A DNA stretch of 64,000 bases from Trochalopteron elliotii (lineage: Eukaryota > Chordata > Aves > Passeriformes > Leiothrichidae). The stretch spans positions 2,247,393 to 2,311,392 of the forward strand of contig JANPWX010019802.1 of assembly GCA_024734555.1 (NCBI GenBank), given 5' to 3'. Under the pieces are notes generated by a model. The model worked only from the letters and a program-made list of their open reading frames with translations. It ran no database searches and had not been told where the DNA came from. The translations under genes were made by a program, and so were the position numbers. Of this stretch, positions 26,101 to 41,100 are shown one piece after another (positions within the stretch are counted from its first letter, which is position 1; each line of letters starts with the position of its first letter).

Positions 26101-29100
26101 AGATTTATTTTTTTAAGCATTGTGTAATTCAGCCTAAATAGACTTTAGGAGCTCTTGATCAAAGTTTGGGGAATATTAGCACATAAGATATGTAATGCAA
26201 TTCAAAGTGAGCACAAGTGAAAACAAAATTGTGTGGAACATCTCAGTTTTTGTAAGAGAATAATACTGTTAAGCATCTGGAAAAAAAATGCGCATTTTTC
26301 AAATGAGGAAAACACTCTTATGCTATTTTTTTAACAGAGTGATTCTGTTTATTTTTATACTGTCACCAGTGCATGCATAATATGTTTAAAAACAAATGGT
26401 GCATTGTGAGAATGCTATATGCATGGTGAAGGAGTATTACAAATGTTGCAGATCTATCCCTGTTCTGTAACAAGTTTGTTTAAACTGTTTGGGTATGGAA
26501 ACTTTCTATCAGTATTTTTGTGAAAAGGGGTTGTGATGAAGTCCACACATGAGTCGTGTGGTTTGTTCTTTTAAAAAAATGATAGTTTGTAGATGTCCCC
26601 TCTGGTTCTGCATATGTAAATATGTTTTCTGGTATGCCAATGTAGTAACTAAGTTTGGTCTCCACTGAGCATTACTGAAGACACTTTTAAACCCTGTTGT
26701 CACTTTTAACGATTTAGAATAGAGTTTACAAAACTTTTACATGCATTGCATTTTTCTGTCTACTTAATGTATGCAGTGTGAGTGCCTAGTTTTAGGTTTT
26801 TGTCCTGTTATGTATCAGTAGCTGGAATTAATCTTCCAAGAATAACTCTGCATTTTGCGGTTTACTTCTTGTTCATTCTCAAAAGACCAGTGTCTTGTTA
26901 ATGGTAGCTTCAAATTTGTTAATGAACTATTATTGAAGAAAACCCAAGTTTATAAACCTCTTTGAAATAAAGCAAATTTTGGAATAGGTAAGGATTTTAT
27001 TATAAATAAATAAGTATTATTTATTTATTATAAATAAATAAAGATGCATGAAACACATGCACAAAGGGGATGGAAAGTGAAGCCTCCAGGACTGCGTTAA
27101 TCCTGGTTAAATGAGCATGATTTTGTAGAGGGTTTTCATAATAATAAATTAGCAACTAGGTAGACACACCTAGCTGCTCATGCTGTCTAAAAGGATGCTC
27201 TCTGCAGGCAGTTTGCTTGCCCTGATTTACAAGGAAAAAAACCCTAGAACCTTACGTCCCAATCATTAGAGACTACCTGGACTTCTCATGTGGCAGGAGT
27301 ACAGAAAAGAACTGTGCTTCCCCCTGTTCCCTGCCTTTCTGGTGAGGTGGTGTGTATGTGACACTCCATGTGTGATGAGGAAGAGTTGCTGAACTAAACT
27401 CTTGCCTTGTGCACCCTGGTAACTTCTGCTGATCCCGGGCCTTTTCCTTCTGCATCCTACATTTCAGCAAAGATAAAGTTTAGTCAGCACTTCTGGGTGA
27501 GGAGGGTAATGCTGCAAGGGCATTTGAGTGTTGTCTTGTTTGTGGCATTTCTTTACACTTATTTGCCTTTAGTCCTGAAACTGCTGACCAATCTCTAGGT
27601 GCTTTTCAGAAGAAAAGGCACTGTGGATTTCCCTGCAGTGAGTTTAGCTGCAGGGCACATGAGAGTCACCCAGGCCAGTTTACACTGCACTGAAATAACA
27701 CCACCATAGCGAGTTCGTTTATTCAATAAATGGGAAAGCTCTATTCTGCTCTGGCATTAGCAGTAGATACTTACTGTGTGAAGAATGAAAAGGTGTGGTC
27801 CTCAGTGCGTGTTGGAGCACACAGGAGCAGGTGTGGGGCAGGACAAAAGGAGCGCTGGCAGTCTTGGGGCAAATGTTGCAGCTTGGTGTGCAGGATGAGG
27901 TGAGGAGGAGCTCTTGTGTGGCAGCAGTGGCTGCACAGGTGAGAGCTGTGGCTGCCAAGAGGGTTGTCAAGCACAGCAGAGCCAGGTGCCTCTGGCAGCA
28001 GAGGAGAGGGAAGAGTAAAGGTTTGAAGGGGGCTAGTGTCAAAACAGTGATTCAGGTAAGGGGTTTCATGTCCTTGTATGAACTGGAAATCTGACAGGAG
28101 TGGAAAAGATCAGAAATTACAACTGTGAAGGTTATGCTTTAGTTTGTATCCTGCTGTCATTAAAAATGACTGCTTGTCATTTTTGATATGCACACCTGAA
28201 AAATGTTCAGTTGGATTTTGTTATAATATGCCTTCGCTGGCCAGATATGTTTTCTAATGCCCTTTACGTCTTAGCATAAGTAGCTGAGGTCTTTTATTTC
28301 AGCAGCATAAGTGTAGACTACTTTTGTATTTATAGTTATTTTCTGATCCCAAAAATCAGCATTACTCTAGTCACCAGAATTTTCACTAGAACTAGTCACT
28401 AGAACTAGTCATCTATTCACTAGAACTCAAATGTCTTATTATTTCAGTAAATAGTTGTAAGAATTGAAATTAATGTTCTCCAGAATATGTCTAAAATTCT
28501 ATTAATATTCCTTGAGCATTACAGTGCTGAAGTCTAGTTGCTTCCATTTAATTCTCATCTGGAAAGTCTTAATGCTCTTCACAAGCAGTGTAACTCAGAT
28601 GCTTGAGAGATAGGTGTACTAAACAGTTACAAGTCTTGCACCGAAGATAAACTCTTGTAATTAAGTATCTTGCCTGTTTTTAAGCTAGGCATGATGATTA
28701 ATGTTGAACAATGAAGTAATACTGCTGTGAGCTCCCACACCCTATAACATACTATGGACTAAGCACTGCTGTCATGGGTAAATGTTGCCAGAAAGAATGG
28801 CATTAGAATTTTTAAAATTCTTGCCTGGGACACAGATCAATCCTGTTTTGAACAACAGCTAGTCCAAGAAGACTTTTTTCTAGCAGAATCTAAGTAATCA
28901 AATCTAACATTTAAATTAAGACTAAAAAATATACATATTTTTGTTCTATGTACATATTTCTGTTCATAAGTAAAATTTCGTTTCCTCAGATTTGTTTCCT
29001 GTTTAAAAATATTTTCCACATTCTTCAAGTTGTGATTTTTTTGTCTTTTTCTCCAACTGAAAACTTGATTATAAAGTGGGGTTTGGAGAGAAAAAAAGTT

Positions 29101-32100
29101 GCTAAAAAATATTGACTACTACAGACTGATTTTTAAAGTTTTCACGTGACCAGGAATTTTCTACTATGCACCATGGGGATTCAAACTTTTATTAAAACTA
29201 TTCAGTTTTAATATTTGAATTTTATTCTAAGGCTGAGTAGTGTATCTGGTGAACTTCGCAAGTGCTGCTTTTTGATAACTGTTGAACTTGCTGTTTCACT
29301 CTTGAAGGGAATACATTTGCTTATAACGAGCTTTATTCCATTTTTGACACCTTAAGAAGCTGATAAAACACATTTTCAGAAAGAAAATATAAGTGGATTC
29401 TTCTGGAACAAACTTTGAAACTCTTCAATTTCCTGTCAACCATGATTTGTACCTGTTACCTCATTTTATTTTGTAATACATGAACTTGGAATTTCTATTG
29501 CAGAATGTTTTGATCAGACAATATATAATGTGTGTGTTTGTTGCTTGTTAGTTAAAACTCCTATTTTTGTATTCAAGTTTTTATTAGGGAATTTTGAGTC
29601 GTTGCCTTAGTGAAAATGGATTTAATTCAAATGATGCTTATATCTTAGATATGTTATTGTCTAGATAGGTTACCATTTAATAATGCTGCATGTAAATCCA
29701 ATGCTGTACAACAAAGAAAAACCAAAAAGTCTTGCTGCTAGGTCATGCTCTTTCTCTGAGTTTTCATTAAAAGTTGTATATAGAAATCTCTTCAGTAGAT
29801 TTTTTCACTGTGTGTATTAAAACTACTCACTTCTACAAGCTAAAATATTGTAGTTGTGTTATAGTACAGATACCTTGTGAATCCGGCAGAACTTTTAACT
29901 TGGCTTTAAGGAAAATATTTGAATTAATAATTATTGGGGTGTTCTGTAGTTGAAATTTAAACTCAAATCCTCATATTTTTGGAGTTATACATCCTTATCA
30001 GGTAGTCCTGGGGTGCATATTACTTTTTTAAAAATTCTTGGGTTTGAATGTTATTTTACCTGATCAGAGGATAATTTATTGTTGTGAGGAATCTCACAGG
30101 CTCTCTAATCAAAGCTCCTGCTCAAAGAGCAGCTATGAGATGAGATCAAGCTGCTCTAAACTTTATCCACTTGGGTTTTGAAGGCTTTCTGGAATGGAAA
30201 AGGGTAAGATCAGGCATTTTTTTGAAAGGTTTCTATATAACATAAAAGGTAGCAACTTCTTCACATTGCACAGTACTATAGTGAACTGTGACATTTTAGG
30301 GCACATTAGAGCAATTCTGCAAAATTCAGTCATTCTGTTGAACAAGATAATTATTTCCTGTGTCATGTTCAGAGAAGAAACTCAGAGGTGATGTTTTCCA
30401 GCTGTCAGTGTAAGCAAAGAACTGGTTAATATAGAACTTAGACCTAGATCTGACATGCCCTCAGCCAACATTTTTTGATGTTGTGAAGGCCAGCTGTACT
30501 GTTCTTCCGGCCTCTTGTGCTCCACTGGCATGAGCCTGGTGCTCCCCCTCCTTCCCTGACCCAATTCCTGCTGCTTCCCAAACTCCTGCATTTTTGCCTA
30601 AGCTGCTGGAATCTGGCTCAAGTAGGGTCTCCTTCAAAATAAAAGTTCCTGCTAGGAAGTTAGTAATTTGAAAGGAAGGTCTCACATCGTGTTTGTGTAA
30701 TTATTCTTTTTATGTCTCACTTCCCTGATCTTGGCAATTTCTGATGATTCTTTAATATATCTTTGAAATACATAGTAAACCATTTTCATAAGATATCTCT
30801 AGTACTGGAAGGAGAGGTGGAGATGAAGAATGTCCATGTTATACGTGTTGCTTAACTCATCAAAATTAAGGAACTCTGGAACTAACAAAGCTAATTTTAA
30901 TAGCTGGGGAAATGGGTGAAAGCAAAATACTAAAAATAATCTCATGCTTAAGAGAGTAATTTCAACATCTCCCTTGTGCACCTAGACATGTTCTCATTTA
31001 GGGTATGTGAATTGCTTACTTCCTGAGGTTTATTTAGTGAGAACTCCAAGAGAATGATGTGAATTATATGAGCTGGGTGTCTGAAATTAGATGATATAAA
31101 TATCATCCTCAGGGACAAAAAGACGCTCTTGAAACATACCTATCAAGTACATTCTTAGAGGAGGAATATAATCCTTATGCAATTTATACTTCAAAAAACC
31201 CCCCAAAACAACAAAACAAGCCAAAACCATACTACTTTTACTATGTGCATTTCCTCCCTTTAATCACATACATAAGAGAAAAAAACCCATACAGTTAAAA
31301 CCAAAAGAAAATTATCTTCCTTAAGGAATGAAATTCTGTTTTTTAAGTAAATCCATTGGGTCCAAACTATTCAAAGGACAGATGACATTAAAGACTGTTA
31401 GTACTTCAGCAACTATAAACTTTGGCTTTGTGAATTGGGATATGTGATACTTAACACTAAATCTGATTCAGTAGGACAAGTGGCTCAGGTTAGATTTTTT
31501 TGTTGCCCCCATTGTTTAACAATCATTACTTTTGTTAATATCCTCAAGCATACAACTTTTGAACTGCATTAATTCATTTTAGGAGTATACTGTTAAGCAT
31601 GAAGTCACCTGTTTTTGTCATTTTTAGGCAGTAGTGGATCTCTTTATTCTAGATTTTCCAAGTAATTTACTTGAATAACAAGCTTTTTCTATTGTGCATT
31701 TTGATACCAGAGTGAATACTTCTTTAAATTCGTGAGCAGCATCTGTGGGGTTTGTACATGGTATGATTTGTACATATATTATTTAAAATCTGATGGATTT
31801 TGGGTTGTAATCTTAAGCACACCATCATCTTTTCAAAAAGCATTATTAAAACTGTAGTTTTAGAAGATGTTACATAGACATTTGACACCTCATGTCATCT
31901 TTACTCATCCTTCCATCACTGTTTTTGCTATTGTTTAGTGTCATTATAGGAAACCTTTAAACCAGTAAGAAGGGATTAGGTATAAGGATTAGGATTAAGG
32001 GGACTGGAGCACCTTCTCTATGAAGACAGACTGAGAAAGTTGTGGTTGTTGAACCTGGAGAAGAGAAGGTTGTGTGGAGACCTCATGGTAGCCTTCCAGT

Positions 32101-35100
32101 ATCTGAAGGAGCCTACAGGGAAGTCAGAGAGGGACTGTTCATCAGGGCCTGTAGTGATAGGACAAGGTGTAATTGGTCCTATTGAAAGACAGGAAATCAG
32201 GTTAGACATTGGGAAAAAATTATTTCCTTTGAGTCTGGTGATGTACTGGAACCCAGGCTGCCCAATTGGGATTGATGTCCCAATCCTGGCAGTGTTCAAA
32301 GCCAGGTTGGCCAAGGCCTTAACCAGCCTGGTCTAATGCAAGATGTCCCTGCCCATGGCATGATGATCCTGTCCTTGATGATCCAGCTCTTAGCATTCTG
32401 TGATTTTGTGGTTCTAACTGACTGAACAGTCCTGAGGCACCATGAAGTAGACCAAAGTCCATAATACATTAGAGATCTCTTTGAGGTGTCTTTTAAAAAT
32501 TTTTTTCAAGATTTTTTCAAAGATTTTTTTTCAAAATTTTTTTTCAAGACTGAAAATTGTTGTTAATATCGAAGGGAACAGATACACCAAAAAAAATGCT
32601 GCAGGTCTCAACGCACTATTCTTCAAGAAAACAAATGAACAAACAAAAAACTTTGAGAGGAAATAGTAACTTCATAGAATTGCTTTTCATTTTAAACTCA
32701 TCTGTAGAAAGACTTAGCACTCTGAAACTATAAATGTCATGCTTTCTTTGCATTGGAAGCTTCACTGCATACTTACCGTTTTTCAGCCTCCCATTAAAGA
32801 AACAAAACCAGAAAGCCAATAATACCTGAAGTTGCCAGGGAAGAAAAAGCCAAAACAAGAACATAGCTATTGATCTTCCTGAGTCTCAGTGGGTTTTCCG
32901 GAAGTCTTGACCTTGAGAAGAGAAGCCTTTTTAAAAAAGAAGGACAGAGATGTTTTGCAGAACAAACACATTTTTCACCCAGTCTGATCACTCAAACATC
33001 ACAGTCTCCTCCTCATTGGCTAGGAAAGGAGATACGTGAAAGTATTTCGAGATCAATGTAACATGAACCACCAATGGCTGTAAATTCAGCCTAGGATTAA
33101 TTCTTGATAAGAAAGCTGGGGCCTTTCTTTAGAACCTGAAATTTGGACTATTTGTAGTGAGACTTTCTTATGGCAGTCTGTTCTGCAGGTAAGAGTATCA
33201 CACAGTTTGCACCTGTCTGCACACACACATGCTTTGCCTTGCCAAAGAGACCTCTTCAGTGCCCTGTCTTATGCCCCAGCAGCCACTCAGAGGTGTATGT
33301 TAGTAAATAAGGACTCCTAGTAGTTGGTGTGTAGCTGCTTCGTTTCAAGTGCAAGATTTAGTGACCTTACCTCTGCCAACACAAAATACAGCACTTATGC
33401 AACAATCTATATGGGTAGGGAAATGCTAAAGAAAGGTTTCCAGACTTGTTCATTTACTGTTTCTGTCTCTAAATTGATTCTGTCATTATGATGTATTTTT
33501 GTGAAACACAAGAATAATCTGGTCTTGGTTTTCAGGGTGCATAATCCCATCCACATAGAATTTATTGAAAACGTTACGCAATTTTAGAGAAAAGAAACTA
33601 AAGAGAATTGGAGATTTGTGCAGAATAATCTCCATCATTTTCATATTTCAATTCTTGTGTATTTTACTCATCCTAATGTTGACTTCATGATAATGTTTTT
33701 TTTGTAAAATCAGATACACTTGTGCAACTTACAGTCAGTAGTCATGGAAGAATGCCTCTGTCATATGCTTTAGTGAAGGAAATTCAAGTGATGCTAAAGA
33801 GTTTTGAGTTCAAAGTCCACAAGCTCCAAACATCTTAAAAAAAACTTCAGCAAGGGGAAACTTGGTTTTTTGTCAGTTTTTGATATTAAAATATGTTCTA
33901 ACTCCTAGCAACAACGCAGTTTCAAAATACAGCTTTAAAGCTTTCTCCTTTTAAGTCTACATAAACCTGCATCCCCAAACCGTACTTTCTTGAATATTTA
34001 TGAAGAGTATGTTTTTAATGAGGAAACATCTCCAGCTGTTCAGGTGATCAAGTACTTGAATGTCTTCACCCAGATGTTTTACGATGAGGGTGGTGAGGCA
34101 CTGGAACAGGCTGCCTGGAGAAATCATGGATGCCCCATCCCTGAAAGTGTTCATGGACAGGTTGGACAGAGCTCTGAGCAACCTTGTCTAGTGGAAGATG
34201 ACCCTGCCTATGGCAGGCAGGTTGGAGCTAGGTGATCATTAAGGTCTCTTCCAACCCAAACCATTCCGTGATTCTGTCATAAAGCAAATCAAACAAGTCT
34301 GAATCTTTCAGTTAGAAACTCTTTTCCATTGTAGGGTCTTTACATTTCCAAGTCACTTGGCCCCTCTACCCTGCACCAGGTATTATGTCTGTTTTGCCTG
34401 CTCCCATATTGTTCTGAAACTCCCCTGTGTTGATGTTCCTTATCTGTCTGATTTATTCCGAGAGAGAGTGTATGTCACACTTTTTAGGCAGTGGAGCCTA
34501 AACGAGTAGGATACTTGAAGAAAGAATTTTTTAAAAGAGGGAGGGGATAAGAAAAAAGGCCTGTAGCTGAGTACACTTTTTTTAGAAAAAGTGAAGCTCC
34601 ATTGGATGGATATATCAGTATAGATCTTTTTTACTGGTACCAACAAGTTACTCTGCCTCCTGAATTCTTTGAGGTGTAATAGTGGATCATGAGATATGTG
34701 CACACCTCATATGAGATATATAGATATAGATATAGATAGATAGATAGATAGATAGATACATACATACATACATACATACAGATAGATCTCTGCTTCTGAA
34801 CTTTTATGTATACTGTGTGATTATGGTTTCACTGCCATCCGGTAGGCCTGATGATAAACAAACAACTATAATGACAATGGTAAAGAAAAATTGATTAATT
34901 CCTATTCTTGAAACAGAGTAGAACTCATTTTTCTCAAGCTTCCAAGCAGAAAATAAATAAATGGAACTTCATCCTTGAACATCTCTTGTTAAAGATGAAG
35001 TAACCAATTTAGTCTATGGATTTTTAAATTCCTGTCAGAACTTGCTGTGTTACTCCCTTCCTATCTGCCCTCTTTCCTTGGACAATAGATACATTCTGAA

Positions 35101-38100
35101 AACAGAAAGGGGATGGCTAGCACCGTCTTCTGCAAGTATTTAAGCTTAAAAGCCAGTCTTTCATTTTATTCGTGATGTCATTTATGAGAATAGTATTAGA
35201 TATGTGATAGGGCAATTTACATTACATCTGACCAGAGTTACAAAATGCTAAACATCTTCAGTCATGAAACATTTCCACTTTGAGTCTTGGTGAAATGCTA
35301 GCTGTGGATTCCCCTGAAACACACAGCATGCACTCTTTCATCCATGGGCTTTGCCATTTATAGTGCTTAGATGGAGTTAATGAAACCCATATGGACTTCA
35401 AATGAGCTAATTTTATTCAATTAGATACCTCAATGCTACAGGATTAGCATGAAAGTCAAAAGCAATGAGAGCTGGCAAGAGTTGCTTAAGGTATGAACTT
35501 ATTCTTGTGGAAGATATGAGGTAGAAGTGCTGCTATACCAAATTCTGATTCGGTTAAGAGGAGGCAGAAATGGTGTGTGAATTCAGGAGGTGTGAATGCA
35601 GCTCCTGTTCCTTTGCTGCATTTCTGATGCCAGAGTAAATATTCAGAATTGACAACTGTACCTTGAGCTGGTACAGGCTCCTCCAGCAGTTACACAGAAT
35701 GGGGAGGATGGGATAGAGTTGCAACAAAGAACAATTCTGTCCCTGGAATATTTTTCATTCACAGGTATGTGTCTTAGAGCTAACTTTGTTGTGCTTTTTG
35801 ACTTTACCAGTTCAGAGCCAACATACAGTTGTCTGTGTGGTGCAAACAGATCATGTTGATGAAGCTACTTGCTGGTTTTAGACATTTATTTATAGGATTC
35901 AGTCAAATGGATAACCTCTGCCCACTTCTTGAAAGAATGCATATATAAAAGCTAAAGTTCAACAAAGAAAAGAAAAGCAGTTTAGAAAACTCTCTATATT
36001 AAAAGAGTACTAACATAGTGTATTTTCAAGAAGGAATATTTCTTGTTTAAATGAATCACTTATACAAAAAAATAGCTTTAATCTAAATTATTTTTTTTAG
36101 AATTTATCTGCAATACTGAAATCTTTATGTTTGTATGTATGTTATGTATGTATGTATAAAAGATGTATATATTCTTTGAGAGGTCATTTTGCAAAACCAA
36201 TGGACCAAGGACCAGAAGCTCTTAATTTTTGCATGAAGTTAAAAGCTTAGTTTCAAGTCCAGGGCAAAAGATCCATGTTGTTTTACTTATATGATACTTT
36301 ATAAGTGTCTTGGTTTTGTCAAACTAAGATTGCTAAAGATTTTTTCCTTCTTTGGTGATAGGTTAAGGTAGTAATTCCCTTGGAGGATGTTGTGGCCTGA
36401 GTTCTCTGATGGAGAACCAGCAAATTTTGCTACATCCATGTGACAATGAGGTCAAACAACCCCTGAGGGGCTTTGTAGTGTCTGATGCCTTTCCTCTTAG
36501 ACAGGCACCTAAGACTGGCTGGATGAAGTGCCATATTGGGATACTTAACCTCTCTTAGCTTTTAAACATCTAAACCTGCTGAAAATAGGTCTCATCCACT
36601 AAACCCTCTTTCCCAAATACAGCCTTTATTTGTATGTCCTGACAGTGTTGCAATCCACAGTTTTGCTTTCTGTCTACTATGGAAGCAACATAGTGTGATG
36701 TTCCCTGGGATTGTGGTCACCCTGCTGTGGCTCCCTGATGGACTATTTCAATTACTCTCCATACTCTCCAGCTCAAGGTTCCTGCCCAGACAGTGTAAGC
36801 CCCAAGAAGACTGGAGTGAAAGCTCATTGATCAAGTAAACATCCAAAGCTGCTTTCCTCTAAGCCATTTCAGGATGTGTCTAGATATGCAAACAGCGTTC
36901 AGTCTGCACCTGAACAAATAGTTTGATTAATCATGATTGTGTCATGTTGATTTTCTGTCACATTGTAGTCGGCAGACCCCTTGAAGTGGGATGTCAATAG
37001 TGTCAGCCTTGTTCTGGCAGACATGGGTAGAGGCTAGGAGCAGGCAGACATAAACACAACTATTTTGTCCATCAAAAATATGTACTTAATGTATTATCTT
37101 TTAAGGTTAAGAGTTTTTCACGGTGATACCAAACAGCCATTGAGTTTTGTCTGTAATGAATTGTGTTGGCACAAATCAGCAATGAAGTAGAATATAAGAG
37201 AGTTTTTTAATCAGCTCTTAAGCCATTTGGCAAATGAAGCTAGAGCTGTGTGAATGTGCTGAAATAAAATGTCTGGAATGTCCAGAGCTCTGGTTTCTCA
37301 AATACGCAATAATAAAGCATTATGAGTGATCCACATCTCGTGATCAGCTTTGATTGTACAGTTGTTGCCTTTGCAGATATTACTCCATGGCACTGTGATG
37401 TAATGATGTTCTGTCTTTCGGATATGAAATGCAGAGGGTTTGGTTTCTAAATTAAAGTTAGAGTAGTGGAAACCATTCTTCTGGGAGACTGCAATCCCAC
37501 AGGTAATTAAGAAGTAATTTTGTTCAAATAACATGGTTCAGACAAAGAAACCCAAACCAAACCAAAACCCTGAAAGTGAATTGACTGAATTCTACTAAGT
37601 TATTCAGCTCTAGTACTTTCCAGAAGGAAGAAAAATAAAAGTTTTTTTTCCCTTCACTGTAATGCAAATAGATAGAAATAATACAGTTTTGTTGTCTGAA
37701 GCCAAATGCATGTAGGTACATTCAGATTAATTTGGCCTGATTTTAGAAAATAGCCGAAGTAATTTCCTATGTGTGTGAAGTGTGCTCTAACTGATCACTG
37801 TGTATGACTGCAAGTTACCTGTTCCCTTTATTTAGGAAATACTTTGAAATTTAAAACTAATGTAATTACATGACAACACCAATTGTGTAGTACCTTCCTT
37901 CTGTACTCTACAGAGGTTTTAGTATTCTGGTTTAGTTATTCTTTGGGACTTTAGGAATCATTTGTGCTGGGCTTATGATCAGCAGAATGGGAGGCTGAAG
38001 GAAGCTGGCATTTAAACATCTTCACATCATTGTGTTTGCCCTACCCTTTCCCTCATCTAGAGACCCTATCAGGGAAAGTGAAATAGAGCTTGCAATACTA

Positions 38101-41100
38101 GAAAAACAAACATGCTGAAATGTGGCACATGGGCACAACCTCATGAAAGGATGAAAGTTGTCTTTCCTTTGCTGTCTGTGAACTCACAACTAGCAAAACT
38201 CATGTGCAACTTCATTCTTTCCCTATTGGATTGGGATGAGTTAAGTAAGACGGGACAAGGAAAGAAGAAGGGAGCCAAACTTTATATTCTTCTTTGAAAC
38301 TGTTACATCAATTAAATGTCAAATTGGAATGGAATGGATCTATAAATTATTATGTTTTACCTTCCTGCTGAATTCTTCAGCCTAATCATCTGCATTATTC
38401 CAAAAAGAAGATGAAGAAATCTCAAATTACTTAGTCTAGACTGAGTAAATAAGAACTATTAACTACCAGTTAATTAAGAAAGGTACCATGTTAGTTCTTT
38501 TCTTTAAAAATGGGATTTTTTACAATTAGAGAGAGAAACTTACACAGGGATTACTTCCTCTGAGTGTTAACCTGTAGTTAATGAGAAAAGTATCAGTATC
38601 CGAGACTTCCCATGTATTAAATTGAATAATTTGATTCATCAGTTTAATTCGGTCTTAGTAAGTTTGGCTTTAGAATCAACATAGTGCAAACAATATACTC
38701 TCTTCTTGGATTCAGATTTGATTTAAACAAGGCAAATGTAATACTTCCATTCTCTTGAAAAAGTGGAACGGAAAAAAATATGACTTGCAGTATACGCACG
38801 TGTTACAACTCACTTGTGATTTGTTTTGTTCAAACGTATATGGTCAATAAATATTTTACTGTGATCATATCATGCGACTTACTGCTTGTTCTTCAAAGTA
38901 CTTCTGAGAGTTCCATACATGGTTTAGTTTGGACTTTATATATAGACTATTGACTCTTAAGCTACCACAGGAGATAAGTGAAACTTAATTAAATTTTCAA
39001 TGCTTCCATGTAGCTTCAGTTCCCTTAATGGAATAAGCTTATTTTGTTGTCAGCATGTAAACTGACAGTCCGTCTCTGGCACTACCTGTGTGATTAATGC
39101 ATGTCCTTGTATTTACTGGAATAAGCAAACTGGCAATTGTAAGGCAAAAATTAATTGCACCAGTAGTTACTATTTGATATCATAGGATAACTTAATGTAC
39201 TATCTGGATTGAGGCCCAGTAGTCATAAATAAGAATCTTTATGCAAATGACATAGAAGTATTTCTGTAGGTCATTCTATTAAAATGCCTTTCTATTGCTG
39301 GTAGTGGAGTTGTGAGGGCCTGCAGCTGCATTGAGTCTTCTGCTGAAGTCAGCATTTGCTATGAAAGTAAGATGGGAGTCAGCATTAGGGGGTCTTACAG
39401 GCTGAGCTATCCTGTTGTATCAATAACAGAAGGTTCAGCTAAGAACTAAAACAGGCATTGGTAAATCTTTCACATTGAACTACTTGTAACAGCTGCTCCA
39501 TCTTCAGCAGAAGCGCAGCACGCTCCAGTTAGAGCTGTGACAGCACCTATAAATGCAGGCAGAGGCTTATGCTGAGGATCTCCACAACTTGTGTGAGGTT
39601 TATGACAGGCTTACGGGGTTGGGGGAAGTCTGTTTAGCCAGCTTACTGTTCTGCATGTGACTGTAGTTGCCCAGGGAGCAGCTCTTACTGTCTTCACTCT
39701 GTTGTTGCAGAGCTGAAAATCTGTGCTGAGTCCTGTAGAATCAACCTATAGCTGCCCAAAGCCTTCTGAACCACATCTACACAACTAAATAAAATGTGCC
39801 TTGGCACTGAGGTCTGGCGGCTGAATTGTTTGTTTCCCTTTCTGAGCCCATTCAGTGTCCTTGTGGCTGTAGGACACAGTTACTGTTTTGTATGGCATTT
39901 TTTCCAGTCCAACATCCCTGTAATGATCAGAAGGCTTCATTGCCACCCACTTGAGTGGTGTTCTCCTTGCACAGCAACACAGACCAACACTGCATGCCCA
40001 GGAGTGTTTCAGATGGGAATGGAAGGGTTACAGATAAGGCCCCAGAAGACTGTGAAGATGGAAGTGTGCTAAACCTGACTATGGGCAAACTGTGCTTAGG
40101 GTCTCCTTAGCCGAGTGTCCCTGAGCAGGGCAGTTTGAACAGAGTGCAGACTCCCCAGTCCATGCAACCTTCAGAAGCTCAGGGCTTTCAGCCCTGTTTT
40201 ACTAAGCGGAGGAGGTGGCCACTGTGAAAGAATTTGTTCCATGTCCTTAGTACCACAGTTTTTTTTGTGACAAAACAAATCTAGGGAAGTTTTTCAAACT
40301 CAGCCGAGGTGTAATTGAGAGCACAGTTCAGTGAAACTGTTAAAATCTGAATAGCACTCAATAAAAGACAACCTGAGCAAGAGGTGTGTAGGGAAGTCGA
40401 ATATTCTATTCTGTTACATTGCTGAGTGCAAATTGATTCAGTGCACATCCAAATTGTTGTTATTATTAGGATTTTTGAAAGAAACTTGGGATTTTGCCTA
40501 GCCATGGGCCTAGCGGAATTAATCCATACTAATTCAGAGTGTGAATTTGCAGTTAAACTGCTTTAAATTCTTGTGTGTACAGATGAGTTCCACAATGAAG
40601 GTGTCCATAATTCAGATCATTTTAGTGTCAGGGTTACCGTGTCCTAGTATTTGACTTGCTGATAGCCACATCATCTAATTGATTTCTTAAAGCTATTAAA
40701 TGCCATAAATGCCAGAGTCAATTTTACTTTCTTTGCAGTCAAATACCTAGTAATTTCAGAAAATAGGTTGTAAGTTCCTAAATAACTTTGGTTGATTTTA
40801 AAAACATAATTTTGTTGGAATATTTGAAGCATTCAGCACCGTAGCAACAGCAAGAAGTTATTCCTGATATTCAGTGCACTTAAAAAACTTCCTAGGTATC
40901 AATTATATACTACAGATCTGACAGTAAACTACTTTCAACTATACCAATATGCTATTTCAATAAGGTAACAAGGGCAATTTCTTTTTTTACTTTTTCAGAA
41001 TATGTGATAATTGTTAGGTCAGTAAGGTTTTAATGATCACTACGAAATCCCTAGAAATTAATTACCCATGCTTGTGCTTTCAAAGGGCTTAAAGTTTTAA

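Noticed and set aside
32018..32336. Open frames on both strands of about 98 codons
   Set aside because: Both lie within the CR1 3' fragment; the plus-strand one is a remnant of CR1 ORF2.
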